The notes beneath the pieces are model-generated. The model was not told the origin of the DNA and ran no database searches. It saw only the letters and a list, made by a program, of their open reading frames with translations. From Microbacterium sp. (GTDB taxonomy: Bacteria; Actinomycetota; Actinomycetes; Actinomycetales; Microbacteriaceae), in NCBI RefSeq assembly GCF_017305435.1, contig NZ_JAFKIP010000003.1:62001-126000 (forward strand): a stretch of DNA of 64,000 bases, in the 5' to 3' direction. Made by a program: the position numbers and the translations under genes. The stretch's first letter is position 1; the number at the start of each line of letters is the position of its first letter. Positions 1-8,851 of this stretch are shown here, piece after piece.

Positions 1-1098
1 ATTGAAGTCGTGGAAGGCTGTATTCCCGTAATTCTCGAAGAAGTAGTTTAAGAACCCTCTCATCGAGTCGTTTAGGGAAGACTTCTTGAGCGCGATGCCA
101 ATACCCGAGTTGGCGAAGAAGTCAGTTGCGGGCACCGCGTCGGTCGCGCTCAGAGTCGGCATCTTGAAGTACCCGATGTTCGGCTTGAGGTTGTCCTTCT
201 CATCGACGAACGAGGGCAACTCCCACGTCCCGTTGTAGAGAATGGCAGCCTTCCCGCTCGTGAAGAGGTCGACCGCTGTCGTGTAGTCGGTATTGGTTGA
301 TCCGGACTGGAAGTACGGCGACAGGGTCTGCAGGAATTTGGCGGAGCCTACACCGGCAGGGCTGGCCATGCTACCGCTGCCGTCCGCGAGGCTGTCGATG
401 AAGTCATTGCCCGTCTGACGGAAGGCATACATCGACATGTAGCGAAAATAGGGCCACTGCTCTTTGCCAGCGACGGCGATGGGGGTGATGCCGCTTCCTT
501 GGAGCGCGTCGAGGGCGGAAAGCATCTCGGAGAAAGTCTGCGGGGGCGTCACTCCGGCCTTCTTGAATAGGTCCTTGTTGTAGAAGAAGTACTCCGCGTT
601 GGCCTGGAGCGTGATGAGGTTGAGCGTGCCGTCGGGCCACTTCGGATAGTCGATGGATATCGGGAAGAACTTGTCGGTGACGCCCGCTTCCTTGTAGAGC
701 GCGCCAATATCCGCAACGACACCGGTGTCGACAATCTGCTTGAAGTACGGCTCCGGGTCTGCGTCGAACATGTCAGGGAGGGCATTGCTCGATGCGAGCA
801 CCTTGACTTTCTGGAGGTACGCCGGACGGTCGGCCACGCTCTCGACAGTGAGCTTGAAGCCGGCGCCCTCGGCCGTCTGACTGTAGGCATCAGCGACGGC
901 ATTCAAGGCACTCAGTGCACCGTCCGAGCTCGGCCTAGACGTCAGGTAGTTGAAGGTGGTCTGATCCTTAACCACCTCAGTCGATGCCGCCGTGCCGCAG
1001 CCGGCGAGAGCGAGCGACGCGGTGACCATCGAAGCGATCGCAATCGCGATCCGACGGGTCACTTGTCGGGCAGGTAATAGCGTCACTGATATCTCCAT
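1..1098 (-). CDS. sugar ABC transporter substrate-binding lipoprotein (3' end cut by window edge)
   Basis: The frame is open for all 366 visible codons and runs off the left edge, so the C-terminus is missing. The N-terminus has a basic stretch, a hydrophobic segment and the lipobox LALAGC, which marks a lipoprotein tethered outside the membrane. The mature part looks like a family 1 extracellular solute-binding protein (the motif ITPIAVAGKEQWPY is typical of carbohydrate binders), so it probably delivers a sugar or oligosaccharide to an ABC permease lying beyond the left edge. The ATG at 1098 is chosen because AGGTGG (complement of 1106-1111) lies six bases upstream. A palindrome at 1110-1125 overlaps or adjoins this site. 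The substrate cannot be read from the sequence. Confidence 0.85.
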   Translation of the reverse strand, partial: MEISVTLLPARQVTRRIAIAIASMVTASLALAGCGTAASTEVVKDQTTFNYLTSRPSSDGALSALNAVADAYSQTAEGAGFKLTVESVADRPAYLQKVKVLASSNALPDMFDADPEPYFKQIVDTGVVADIGALYKEAGVTDKFFPISIDYPKWPDGTLNLITLQANAEYFFYNKDLFKKAGVTPPQTFSEMLSALDALQGSGITPIAVAGKEQWPYFRYMSMYAFRQTGNDFIDSLADGSGSMASPAGVGSAKFLQTLSPYFQSGSTNTDYTTAVDLFTSGKAAILYNGTWELPSFVDEKDNLKPNIGYFKMPTLSATDAVPATDFFANSGIGIALKKSSLNDSMRGFLNYFFENYGNTAFHDFN

Positions 1099-1109
1099 TC
1101 TAGAGCCAC

Positions 1110-1125
1110 CTGACAACCTTGTCAG
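1110..1125. promoter_or_regulatory. palindrome at the translation start of the binding-protein gene
   Basis: CTGACAACCTTGTCAG is a perfect 7-2-7 inverted repeat just upstream of the ATG at 1098, touching the Shine-Dalgarno AGGTGG. A second inverted pair, CTAGAG/CTCTAG (1100-1105 and 1134-1139), brackets it. The position suits an operator of a sugar-responsive repressor or a structure masking the ribosome site. No regulator gene for it is in view. Confidence 0.4.
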
Positions 1126-1602
1126 TAGTTGGACTCTAGTGGGCTGTCGACCGCACGTCAAGAGACCGGAAAGCAGATCCACGATTTCGCGCGGAAGCCA
1201 TCAAAGTCCGACTTCGCGGCGTCGCATCGACGCGTTCGACGCGCCACCGATCGACTCGCAATGGCTCAGTCAATCCGTCACTCTCGCCCAATGCGCCGGG
1301 GGGCACCATCGATCGCGCGCCTGGAAACGAATTTGTGGGTGCATTATCGGACCACTCGCCGGCCCCGGCATCCACGATCATGGACATTGACCTGAGGCCC
1401 GCCCACGCGGCCACCCACGCGCACCCGTCTCAGAGTTTGCTTCGCTTGTGACGGCGAGCATGTCGAGTTGCAGCCCCAGCGCAGTAAGGGGTTCGAAGCG
1501 GTCCGCGCCCATTCGCCTTACCTCGATCGGCACTCTTCGTTAATCTCGCTTCGGTAATCGCGATCTTTCAAATGTAGCATTTATGTTCTGATATTGAGAT
1601 CC
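1126..1602. other. intergenic stretch with no supported gene
   Basis: This gap separates the divergent sugar-binding-protein gene and the small gene at 1603. Open frames here show neither a ribosome-binding site nor a recognisable protein family. It should hold the promoter of the leftward gene and may be a recombination border, because the transport gene and the relaxase module beyond have unrelated functions. Confidence 0.5.
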
Positions 1603-1863
1603 ATGAGGACACCGATCGTCGAACAGGAAGTGACCATCTGTTTGGTCGATGAGGTGCCGTCGCGGATGTACTTCGCGGGGCGTCGCTGGAGGGTGTCCGA
1701 AACGCCGACCCGGCTCCGCGACTCGGTGTGGGCGTTCGCGTCCGCTCCCCGAAACGGACTGTACGGGTGGCGATTTCAGGCGACCGACGACGCCGGCGAG
1801 AGCTTCGTCTTTGATGTCCACCCATCCGAGACCGGCTGGCACGTCCACCACACTTACGCCTGA
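1603..1863 (+). CDS. small DUF6504-like protein next to the relaxase gene
   Basis: This 86-residue protein has the pattern 'RMYFAGRRWRVSETP ... YGWRFQATDD ... FDVHPSETGWHVHH'. That resembles DUF6504-like actinobacterial proteins, in which an aromatic-rich beta fold follows an 'xFxWxGRxYxV' strand. Its function is unknown. The ATG at 1603 is preferred over the in-frame TTG at 1594. It ends 5 bp from the stop of the convergent relaxase gene, a pairing that suggests it belongs to the same transfer module. Proteins of this type are often found beside DNA polymerase IV or relaxase genes; I cannot verify that here. No signal peptide or membrane segment is visible. Confidence 0.55.
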   Translation: MRTPIVEQEVTICLVDEVPSRMYFAGRRWRVSETPTRLRDSVWAFASAPRNGLYGWRFQATDDAGESFVFDVHPSETGWHVHHTYA

Positions 1864-1867
1864 CGAG

Positions 1868-4800
1868 CTACCGAATCGAGATCGAGTCCTTCCCTGGCGA
1901 GGCGACGGCGGCGTCTGCTGCGGCAGCCAGCGTCGCCCGCGCACGATCCTCCTCGACCCGACGGGATGCCGGAAGCTGTTCGCGCACGTACCGCTCAGCG
2001 ATCGCGGCATCCCTGAGTTCGATCCGCCGCCCGTAGTCAGCCGACATTTCCCGCAGCCGGTTCTGTACTTCGGTCGACGGGGTGACGCCACTGTCACGCA
2101 CCCGACGAATCTCCTCAGCGAGCTCCGAGGCCCGACGCTCCGCCCGGGCAGCGATGAGATCGATGCTCGGCTGCGCACCGAGCGGTCGTCGCGCACGATC
2201 GTTCCACGCCGCGACATCCGCCGACGGCACTGGCCGCGCGGCACGCCCCAGCTCGACGCGGGCCGCACCGCGGGAGTCGTCGATCGAGACCTCGACGCGG
2301 CCCCGCATCATGTTGTCGGCGATCTGCTCTCGCGCGGTTGCGGCATCCTGCGCGATCGCGATTGCTTCATTGTGGAGTCGGCCGCGGGTCATACCGACGT
2401 AGAGCCCCGCGGCATCCACTCCGGGGCCAACGACCGCGGCATCCGTCGTCTCTCCTTGGATGCCGTGAACGGTCGACGCGTACGCAAGGTGGACGTGCTG
2501 GCCGACGTAGTCGCTGCTCACGCGGCGGACGTCGGCGCTGTCGGTGATGCTCGCCACCTCGACCGCGTCGGGCAGGATGCGCCGCACCGTCCATAGCGCG
2601 CGGTTCTCCACGCCCAGCCCGCGATCGTTCTGGCGGGTCTGGACAACGTCGCCCTCGAGAATGCGCTGCTCGCCCTGCCCGACCGACATGCGTCGCGGGT
2701 CGAGCTGCCCCCGCTGCACGCGCTGCTCCTGGATTTGCTCGTTGATCGCGGTCGCCTCGTCGTTCGTTCCGGTCACGAGCGCGACACGCTTACCCTCCCC
2801 CGCCCATCGGAAGTAGGCCGACACCATCGCGGCGCGGGCGGCGTCCGCATCGGCCACGCGCTGGATGAGTCCGCGCTCATCGAGGTCGCCAGCGACGCGG
2901 GCTGCATCGTCGATGGATGCCGGTTCGCGCATGCGTAGCGTTAGCGCAGCATAGGTGGGGTCGTGGAAGCGGTGCACGGCGGTGAGTTCGACGACGGCGG
3001 TCGCGCGGCGGGTGAGGCAGGCCATCGCGCCGGCGTGGCCGACGGGCATGGCCTGCAGGTGGTCGCCGACCATCGCGATGCCGGCGCCGCTCTCTTGCGC
3101 GAGGGCCGCGAGGGCGTTCGCAGTGTGGAGATCAACCATGCCCGCTTCGTCCACGACCACCCGATCACCTGGCCGTAGCGGGTAGAGGCGGGGACCCTGG
3201 TAAGCGCGCCCTGTACGCGCATCCATGTCGCCGACCGCGAGCCGAGACCATTCCTCGGCGCCTGCGTCGTCGCGACCCCATCGCCAGCCGTGGTCGGCGA
3301 GGAGGGCGTGGAGGCTGATTGCGGTCGCGCCGATCTCGCGGCCGGCGACGGTGGCGGCCTTCTTCGTGGGTGCGACGACGATCATCCCTCGGCCTTGCTG
3401 CTTCAGCGCGACGCGCGCGACCCGTAGAAGGGTCGTCTTGCCCGCGCCCGCCGGCCCCGTCACCGACACCAACCGGTCGGTCCCCGCGATAGCCGCGGCC
3501 GAATCGACCTGACCAGGGTCGAAGCTCGCGGCGCTGCCGAGGAGCATATCGCCGATCTCTTCGATGGCGTCTTGATCGAAGAGGATTCCTTGGTGCGTGA
3601 GCACGTCGAAGCGGTTTGCGAGGTCAACCTTCAACATCGCGGTGGATGCCGCCATGAAAACCTTCACATGCTCGGGGCATTCCCTCTGGTCCGGAAGCAG
3701 GTCGACCGTGAGTTTCCGGGCGCGAGCGGCGACGTCCTCGATGAGTTCTTGGACGTGCGCTCGTCCGCTGACGATCCCACTAGCGGCGACCGCCCGGGTG
3801 GCGCCAGCTCGCACGTCGTAGGGCGAGAAACGTCCGCCGCATCCGGTGGAGCGCGCGTCCGCATCCACGATCGCCTTCGCCGCGAGCAGGTCGCGGTCGA
3901 GCGCTCCGATTGGGATCGGGTTGGTTGCGATGGGTTCGCGGTCGGCGACCGCGTCGGGGGCGACGGCAGCGATCTCGTCGCGGATGCGCTGCTCCCATTC
4001 GTCCTCTTCGAGAGGGGCCGGTTTCTGGGGTCGGCCGGTCGCCCACGCGCGCCGGTCGATCTGCTGCAAGATCGCGTGGTCGGGTTCTTGGCCGGGGTGC
4101 GCGTCGCGCCACTCGACCAGGAGGCGCGCCCGGTGCGTTTCGATCTGTGTCGACCTGCGCGACAGCGGGCGGACGAGCGACGCGAGTTCGGCGATCTCGC
4201 CGTGTGCGTCGAGGGTGTAGCCGTGGTCGGCGAGCGCGCGCAGCCACTGCGGGTCGGTGCGTGCCGCCAGTTCGCCCTCGGCGTTGATGAGGGTGTGGAG
4301 TTTCATGGCCACGCGCGAGTCGACGTTCGACCATTTGCCGTCCTGCCCCTGGACCTTCACATTGAGCCACAGGTGACGATGGATGTGCGGGTCGAGTGCG
4401 CGCGAGCGACGGTGCTGCAGTTCGACGACTTCAATGCGGTGAAGCGACTCACGGATGCGTCCGCCGGCACCGCGGCGCGCGTTCAGATCGCGCTGCCAGG
4501 TCGTGATGATTGAGTTGCGGAGTCGGTCTTGGAGAGCCTCGAACTCGGTCGCGAGTTCCGGGTGGAGGAGCGCGGCGATGCTGTAGGACTTTGGTGCGTT
4601 GATCGTGCCGTCGAGAATCAGGTCGGCCGTCGGCAGGGTGAGGTCGCGACCGCGCAGCTCGTCGGTGATCGGATCGTGGCCGTCAACCCAACGCCGCAAC
4701 TCCTCCGCGTCAAGAGCGCCGACGGTGACCTTGCCGTCGGTGACGGTGAAGCGCTGGACGCTCCCGGCATCCGCTCCGCTGTAGCCGGCGAGCGCCTCGA

Positions 4801-4915
4801 CGCCGGTCACCGCACGGAGGTGCGAGTCGCAGCTGCCCCTGAACGCGTAGGCCATCGCCTGCCGGACTCCCTGCGATCCGACACCCCGCTTCCACCGTTC
4901 GAGGCCACCTCGCAT
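1868..4915 (-). CDS. MobF-family conjugative relaxase with TraI/RecD-like helicase
   Basis: This 1015-residue protein should nick one strand at an origin of transfer and unwind the DNA during conjugation. The N-terminal relaxase domain carries the three-histidine metal site HIHRH (H177, H179, H181), with candidate catalytic tyrosines upstream (for example Y45). The C-terminal half is a superfamily 1 helicase: Walker A GPAGAGKTT (about 487-495), Walker B VVVDEAGM, motif GDHLQAMPVG and a late motif TVHGIQGET followed by VGMTRGR. A basic, Glu-rich tail closes the protein. No Shine-Dalgarno precedes the ATG, but TACTCT sits six bases upstream, so the mRNA may be leaderless. No coupling protein or type IV secretion gene is in view, so the element is mobilisable or incomplete here. 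The nick site was not identified. Confidence 0.88.
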   Translation of the reverse strand: MRGGLERWKRGVGSQGVRQAMAYAFRGSCDSHLRAVTGVEALAGYSGADAGSVQRFTVTDGKVTVGALDAEELRRWVDGHDPITDELRGRDLTLPTADLILDGTINAPKSYSIAALLHPELATEFEALQDRLRNSIITTWQRDLNARRGAGGRIRESLHRIEVVELQHRRSRALDPHIHRHLWLNVKVQGQDGKWSNVDSRVAMKLHTLINAEGELAARTDPQWLRALADHGYTLDAHGEIAELASLVRPLSRRSTQIETHRARLLVEWRDAHPGQEPDHAILQQIDRRAWATGRPQKPAPLEEDEWEQRIRDEIAAVAPDAVADREPIATNPIPIGALDRDLLAAKAIVDADARSTGCGGRFSPYDVRAGATRAVAASGIVSGRAHVQELIEDVAARARKLTVDLLPDQRECPEHVKVFMAASTAMLKVDLANRFDVLTHQGILFDQDAIEEIGDMLLGSAASFDPGQVDSAAAIAGTDRLVSVTGPAGAGKTTLLRVARVALKQQGRGMIVVAPTKKAATVAGREIGATAISLHALLADHGWRWGRDDAGAEEWSRLAVGDMDARTGRAYQGPRLYPLRPGDRVVVDEAGMVDLHTANALAALAQESGAGIAMVGDHLQAMPVGHAGAMACLTRRATAVVELTAVHRFHDPTYAALTLRMREPASIDDAARVAGDLDERGLIQRVADADAARAAMVSAYFRWAGEGKRVALVTGTNDEATAINEQIQEQRVQRGQLDPRRMSVGQGEQRILEGDVVQTRQNDRGLGVENRALWTVRRILPDAVEVASITDSADVRRVSSDYVGQHVHLAYASTVHGIQGETTDAAVVGPGVDAAGLYVGMTRGRLHNEAIAIAQDAATAREQIADNMMRGRVEVSIDDSRGAARVELGRAARPVPSADVAAWNDRARRPLGAQPSIDLIAARAERRASELAEEIRRVRDSGVTPSTEVQNRLREMSADYGRRIELRDAAIAERYVREQLPASRRVEEDRARATLAAAADAAVASPGKDSISIR

Positions 4916-4950
4916 GAGTTCAGAGTACGCTTATTAGGCCTAAGTAGCGA
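4916..4950 (-). promoter_or_regulatory. probable leaderless promoter of the relaxase gene with a TTAGGCCTAA palindrome
   Basis: Reading leftward, TACTCT (TANNNT-type -10) lies six bases before the ATG at 4915, and the perfect 10-bp palindrome TTAGGCCTAA (4934-4943) overlaps the -35 side. Leaderless transcripts with this spacing are common in actinobacteria. The palindrome could be the binding site of a repressor of transfer. Both points are inference. Confidence 0.35.
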
Positions 4951-5184
4951 GTGCTTACACAGAAAGTGCCTGCGTGCATTGTTCTCTCGGTTGATGACGG
5001 CTCGAACGACGGGATCGGTCGAGCCTCGCGCTTCGCGTTCATTTGAGGCACGCCATCTGAGATTTGCTGCGGGCGGGTCGTGCGTGCCGTCGGATATCAA
5101 CGACGATCAGACGCGCGGCTCGGCTCCTAGCGCGCCCGATTAAGGACCGGCATTCGCGCCGCCGGAGCGCTCGAGTTCGACCGG

Positions 5185-5493
5185 ATGAGTTCGGGTGCGA
5201 TGATCCAGTTCATGGACTTCACCACGATCTACCTGCAGGCGTTGCAGACGAGGAGCAGCGAAGACAGCGCGCTGAGAATTGGATTCGACGCTGGCGCCAA
5301 GGCCGGGCTCGAAGAACTGCGCGTGGCGCTTGAGACCATGTTTAGTGACGAAGGTCTGGGCCGCGCCATCGAGGCATATAAAGATCATGCCGAAGCGGAA
5401 CCCGCAGAGCGAATGCGTTGGACGATCGCCGCTGCGCTCGACGCGACGCAACTCGCTCGGAAAGTCACGGAGCGCGGAGGATTTCTCGAGTAA
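5185..5493 (+). CDS. hypothetical helical protein
   Basis: This frame encodes 102 residues. The product is rich in Ala, Glu and Arg, predicted largely helical, and lacks Cys, a signal peptide and membrane segments. I do not recognise its family. The start is uncertain: ATG 5185 is the first, and ATG 5209 (MDFTTIYLQ) is a plausible alternative. It lies between the relaxase gene and the convergent restriction-modification gene, and ends 22 bp before an ISL3-end palindrome. Its place in the transfer/defence module hints at an accessory role, but nothing in the sequence shows one. Confidence 0.45.
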   Translation: MSSGAMIQFMDFTTIYLQALQTRSSEDSALRIGFDAGAKAGLEELRVALETMFSDEGLGRAIEAYKDHAEAEPAERMRWTIAAALDATQLARKVTERGGFLE

Positions 5494-5515
5494 CGCTTCG
5501 ATGCGTCGGATAACG

Positions 5516-5573
5516 GGCTCTTCGGACTTCCGGCGGCCTCACCCCATGACCCCCACCGGAAGTCCGAAGAGCC
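5516..5573. repeat. ISL3-end palindrome (internally deleted IS remnant or MITE-like hairpin)
   Basis: Two perfect 18-bp inverted arms, GGCTCTTCGGACTTCCGG (5516-5533) and its complement (5556-5573), enclose 22 bp. The spacer plus right arm match the last bases of the ISL3-type element at 15.4 kb, including its transposase stop context CTCACCCCATGA. The unit is therefore a left IS end joined directly to the right IS tail. It lies between two convergent genes, so its hairpin could also end transcription from both sides. Confidence 0.7.
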
Positions 5574-5654
5574 ACCAATCCAGTCAGATTCAGAATTGCG
5601 GCCCTCCGGTTGAGGAGCTACGACAGCAGTGCGGGCGCGGCCCGTCATGGCGAG

Positions 5655-8600
5655 TTAGGAGACCCCGTAGGGCGGTGAGGCATCCTCCAGCTCAACCATC
5701 AGGTCAGCGGTTCTCCCTAGGATCGGGATGATCTGCTGATAGTGGGTCAGGTCGGCGTTCGTAAGGGACCTATGGCGGCGATCTTGCAACCACTGGTAGG
5801 CAGGTCGGTACCCGCCGATGAATTGGCCCCAGGCGCTCTCGCTAACGTTTCCGAAGAACTGCGTCTTGTTGATCCAGACGGCACCGGCGGCGTACTTGAC
5901 CTCACGGACCATATCGTCGCCTGCTACCGGATACGTGGTCGTGATCGGCAGCTTCTTGGTGAGCAAGTGAAGCTCACGGAGCTCAGCACCGAGACGCCCG
6001 ATCTCTTGGAACGCCTCGTCAGACTCAGGGATGGGGATCCGCGGGAACCCGGACACCATGAAGCCTGAGTATGCCTCCCGAAACTTGGGCGTGTAGAGCA
6101 CTCCGTAGACGTAATCGAACACCTGCTCGGGCGTTGGCATTGCCTGCAGCCGAGCGGCAAGCGCAGACACCTGGGTCGCGTCGAGGTTAGATTCCCTCGC
6201 GCCGTCCTCAGAGAACACGTACAGCGGGAAGAGTGAGTTCGAGTCGTACGAATTGAACACCTTGTGCCCGATCATCGAGTCGCTCACGAATGCGCCGGGG
6301 TTCGCCTTCTGGAGCCGAGTGGTGACGAGCCCGATGTTGTTCCTCTTAGGGTCGAGAAAGTGGATCATCACCTCCTCACGCCACCGCCACAGGAGCCTAT
6401 TGCTGAAGTAGGTGTATCGGCGATCGAAGGGGCGATATCCGAGGGGCACGATCTTGTCACTCTCGAATTCCACGTCGTCGCGCCTGGCGAGCGCCCACGG
6501 CGCGTAGGCATCGCCGAGACCAAACTCCTTGGTCATCGCGGCAGCCTCGTACCCACCCCCGACCAATTTCTTGACGCGGTCCTCGATGACGCTCTTGCTG
6601 GAATCAATGATGAAGCTGTCGCCGCGGGTGACGATGCCCGTGGACCCAATGCGGAAGAGTTTGTCGACAGCGATGCCGCGGTCGTACTGCTCCTTGCCCA
6701 CAGTTGCGCGAGGAACGAAGAACAGGAACCCGGGGTCGAGCGCCACTTCCTGCCAATGGAGGTCGTCGTTGATAAGTGCCTCGAACTTGGCAGCGCGCTT
6801 GCCCCAAAGCTCGCTGTGATGCACGGTGGCGAGATCGCTCTTGTTTGTGGTCTTGACCGCGACAATGATTCCGACACCCTGCCTGATCGAGAAGACGTTC
6901 TCATCCTTCGACCCATCCGGGGCGACCTCGCCCTTGTTCGCGTTCCCGTGAAGGTCGATCACGTAGATGTCATCGAAAGTCCGTAGGAGGTGCCATCGGA
7001 GTCCGCGGAAAGTCGGGTTGTCCAGGTATCCGTTGTTCGTGATCATAGCCACGACGCCAGTACCGGCTTTTGCAATCATGCCTTCGGCGAAAGCGATGAA
7101 CTTGACGTAGTCGTCGTTGAGCCAAGTCTTGTCCTCGACGAGCTTTCCGTGACCACCTGGCTCGACCTTGTACTTGTCGACAAGGCTGTTCGCGAACTTC
7201 GTACGGTTGTTGCTGCTCGCTGAGTAGGGCGGATTGCCGAGCACGACCATGATGGGCCTGTTGGTCTTCACCTCCGCCGCGAGTTGGCTTTCCTCCGTGA
7301 CGGCCTCAGAGAGTCCGAACTCAAGAAGTCCTGGCTCAGACACGAGGCCCTCTTGAAGCGAGTTCGTGAGGAAGACGTTGACGCGCGACTTGGGCTTGCC
7401 GGCTCCAGTCTCGGCCAGCGTCATTCCGAGCTTGAGATGGGCGACGGTGTAGGGAGCCATCATCAGTTCGAACCCATAAACGCGAGGGAGAAGTTCCTCG
7501 TCGACGTACTTAGGCCAACGCCCTTGCTGGTCCACAAACTGCGTGTGGACGTACTTGATCGTCTCGTTGAGAAACGTGCCCGTACCGACCGCCGGGTCGA
7601 GCACCTGCACTCTGGCGAGATCCACGTCGGCTGCAGCCAGCGCGCGTGCCGCCTCGGCCTGTGCGCTGAGCGGATGCGTGCTGGTCTTAGGGGAGTAGGT
7701 GACTTTCTCAGTGTCGGCCAAACCGTCGGGGATACCGAAATGGAGCTTGAGTACTTCGTCAACGCGGCGCACGATGTACCGAACTACAGGCACTGGCGTG
7801 TAGAACGCCCCCATGGCTCGCTTCATCTTCGGGTCGTACGTCGCGAGGAAGTCCTCGTAGAAGTGGATGATCGGGTCCTTCTCGGACTTCGCAACTTCCG
7901 ACAGCTTGAGATGCTTCGTTACGATCCCTTCCACGTCGCTCACACGGAAGACCGCGCAGAGCTCGTCGACTATGTAAGCGAGCCGGTCGTCGAAGTCTGC
8001 GCCGGCTATGTGATCGAAGAACGCGCGCAAGAATGGGTTCGTCTTCGGCACCAGATCTCGAGCTTCCTGGCGCGAGAACGTGCCCGGGGTGCTGTCGGCG
8101 TAGCGCGCAACGAACAGACCGTAAACGAGGGTCTGTGAGTACATGTCGGCGAACTTTGCTGCGTCGATGTCCGGCACGAGGCGGTCCTTGATCATGTGCA
8201 TGATCTTGGTGAGCTCCACATCGCCGTTCTTGACGAAGTCCGTGACGTCGTCGCGAAGACGCCGCGCCTTTGCGCCCATCAGGGTTGCAAGTCGCTTTCC
8301 CGATGTGATCTTCTCAGGCGGTAGGGCGACGAACTGCGCCATCTCCCGGAGCAGCGCCTCGCTCGCCTCATCATCGAAAGAAAGGCCGTCTGGCGTGCGT
8401 GTGCCGATGACGATCGTCTTGTACTTCTCGCCATTCTTGAAGAACCGGAAGTCGAGGTAGCTCGTCAGGTAAAGGTTCGCGTAGCCGCGATAACGCTCCA
8501 TCTGTTCTGATCCCTCGACGCTGTCGAGGTTGACGTCGATGTCCTTCGCCTCGGCGTACCCCCGGACGATCGCGGAGTTGTCCTTCTGCAAGAAAACGAA

Positions 8601-8777
8601 GTCAGGGTTCCCGTGATCGGACTTCTTGGGGTCGTTGATCGCGATGATGTTGTCGAATGCTTCCATGAGCGTCTTCAGCGCGGGGCGATAAGCGTGCTCC
8701 TTGGCGTGCCCGGTCGCGTGTTGACTGCGAAGCTCATCGCGGTATGAGGCTAGGGCGGCGCGAAGTGCGTTGTTCAT
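5655..8777 (-). CDS. single-chain restriction-modification enzyme (type IIL/IIG, ISP-like C-terminus)
   Basis: This roughly 1040-residue enzyme should both cut foreign DNA and methylate adenine at the same site. Numbered from ATG 8777, an N-terminal PD-(D/E)xK nuclease is suggested by D59 and E76-A-K78. A helical linker follows. The N6-adenine methyltransferase has motif I DPAVGTGTFL (about 394-403) and motif IV NPPY (515-518). The C-terminus resembles the target-recognition domain of type ISP enzymes (VWINKTQFFGNVSESAW ... YQWLQDR). Unlike true type ISP proteins (about 1500 residues) it has no helicase domain. An in-frame GTG at 8798 would add seven residues; neither start has a strong ribosome site. 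No separate specificity subunit or methylase is nearby, so it should act alone. Confidence 0.85.
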   Translation of the reverse strand: MNNALRAALASYRDELRSQHATGHAKEHAYRPALKTLMEAFDNIIAINDPKKSDHGNPDFVFLQKDNSAIVRGYAEAKDIDVNLDSVEGSEQMERYRGYANLYLTSYLDFRFFKNGEKYKTIVIGTRTPDGLSFDDEASEALLREMAQFVALPPEKITSGKRLATLMGAKARRLRDDVTDFVKNGDVELTKIMHMIKDRLVPDIDAAKFADMYSQTLVYGLFVARYADSTPGTFSRQEARDLVPKTNPFLRAFFDHIAGADFDDRLAYIVDELCAVFRVSDVEGIVTKHLKLSEVAKSEKDPIIHFYEDFLATYDPKMKRAMGAFYTPVPVVRYIVRRVDEVLKLHFGIPDGLADTEKVTYSPKTSTHPLSAQAEAARALAAADVDLARVQVLDPAVGTGTFLNETIKYVHTQFVDQQGRWPKYVDEELLPRVYGFELMMAPYTVAHLKLGMTLAETGAGKPKSRVNVFLTNSLQEGLVSEPGLLEFGLSEAVTEESQLAAEVKTNRPIMVVLGNPPYSASSNNRTKFANSLVDKYKVEPGGHGKLVEDKTWLNDDYVKFIAFAEGMIAKAGTGVVAMITNNGYLDNPTFRGLRWHLLRTFDDIYVIDLHGNANKGEVAPDGSKDENVFSIRQGVGIIVAVKTTNKSDLATVHHSELWGKRAAKFEALINDDLHWQEVALDPGFLFFVPRATVGKEQYDRGIAVDKLFRIGSTGIVTRGDSFIIDSSKSVIEDRVKKLVGGGYEAAAMTKEFGLGDAYAPWALARRDDVEFESDKIVPLGYRPFDRRYTYFSNRLLWRWREEVMIHFLDPKRNNIGLVTTRLQKANPGAFVSDSMIGHKVFNSYDSNSLFPLYVFSEDGARESNLDATQVSALAARLQAMPTPEQVFDYVYGVLYTPKFREAYSGFMVSGFPRIPIPESDEAFQEIGRLGAELRELHLLTKKLPITTTYPVAGDDMVREVKYAAGAVWINKTQFFGNVSESAWGQFIGGYRPAYQWLQDRRHRSLTNADLTHYQQIIPILGRTADLMVELEDASPPYGVS

Positions 8778-8851
8778 GTTGAGGGTCAGCCTACCCACGG
8801 GTCAGGACATCCGACCGAGAAGGGATCCCGCGTACCGGGTGTGCTTCTGAG

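Noticed and set aside
1540-2268. Leftward frame overlapping the small gene at 1603 and the relaxase tail.
   Set aside because: The relaxase frame continues here with normal composition; the alternative is Arg/Ser-rich noise.
5511-5573. CRISPR-like repeat.
   Set aside because: The repeat units are inverted arms at three distant places, not direct repeats with regular spacers; they match an IS end.
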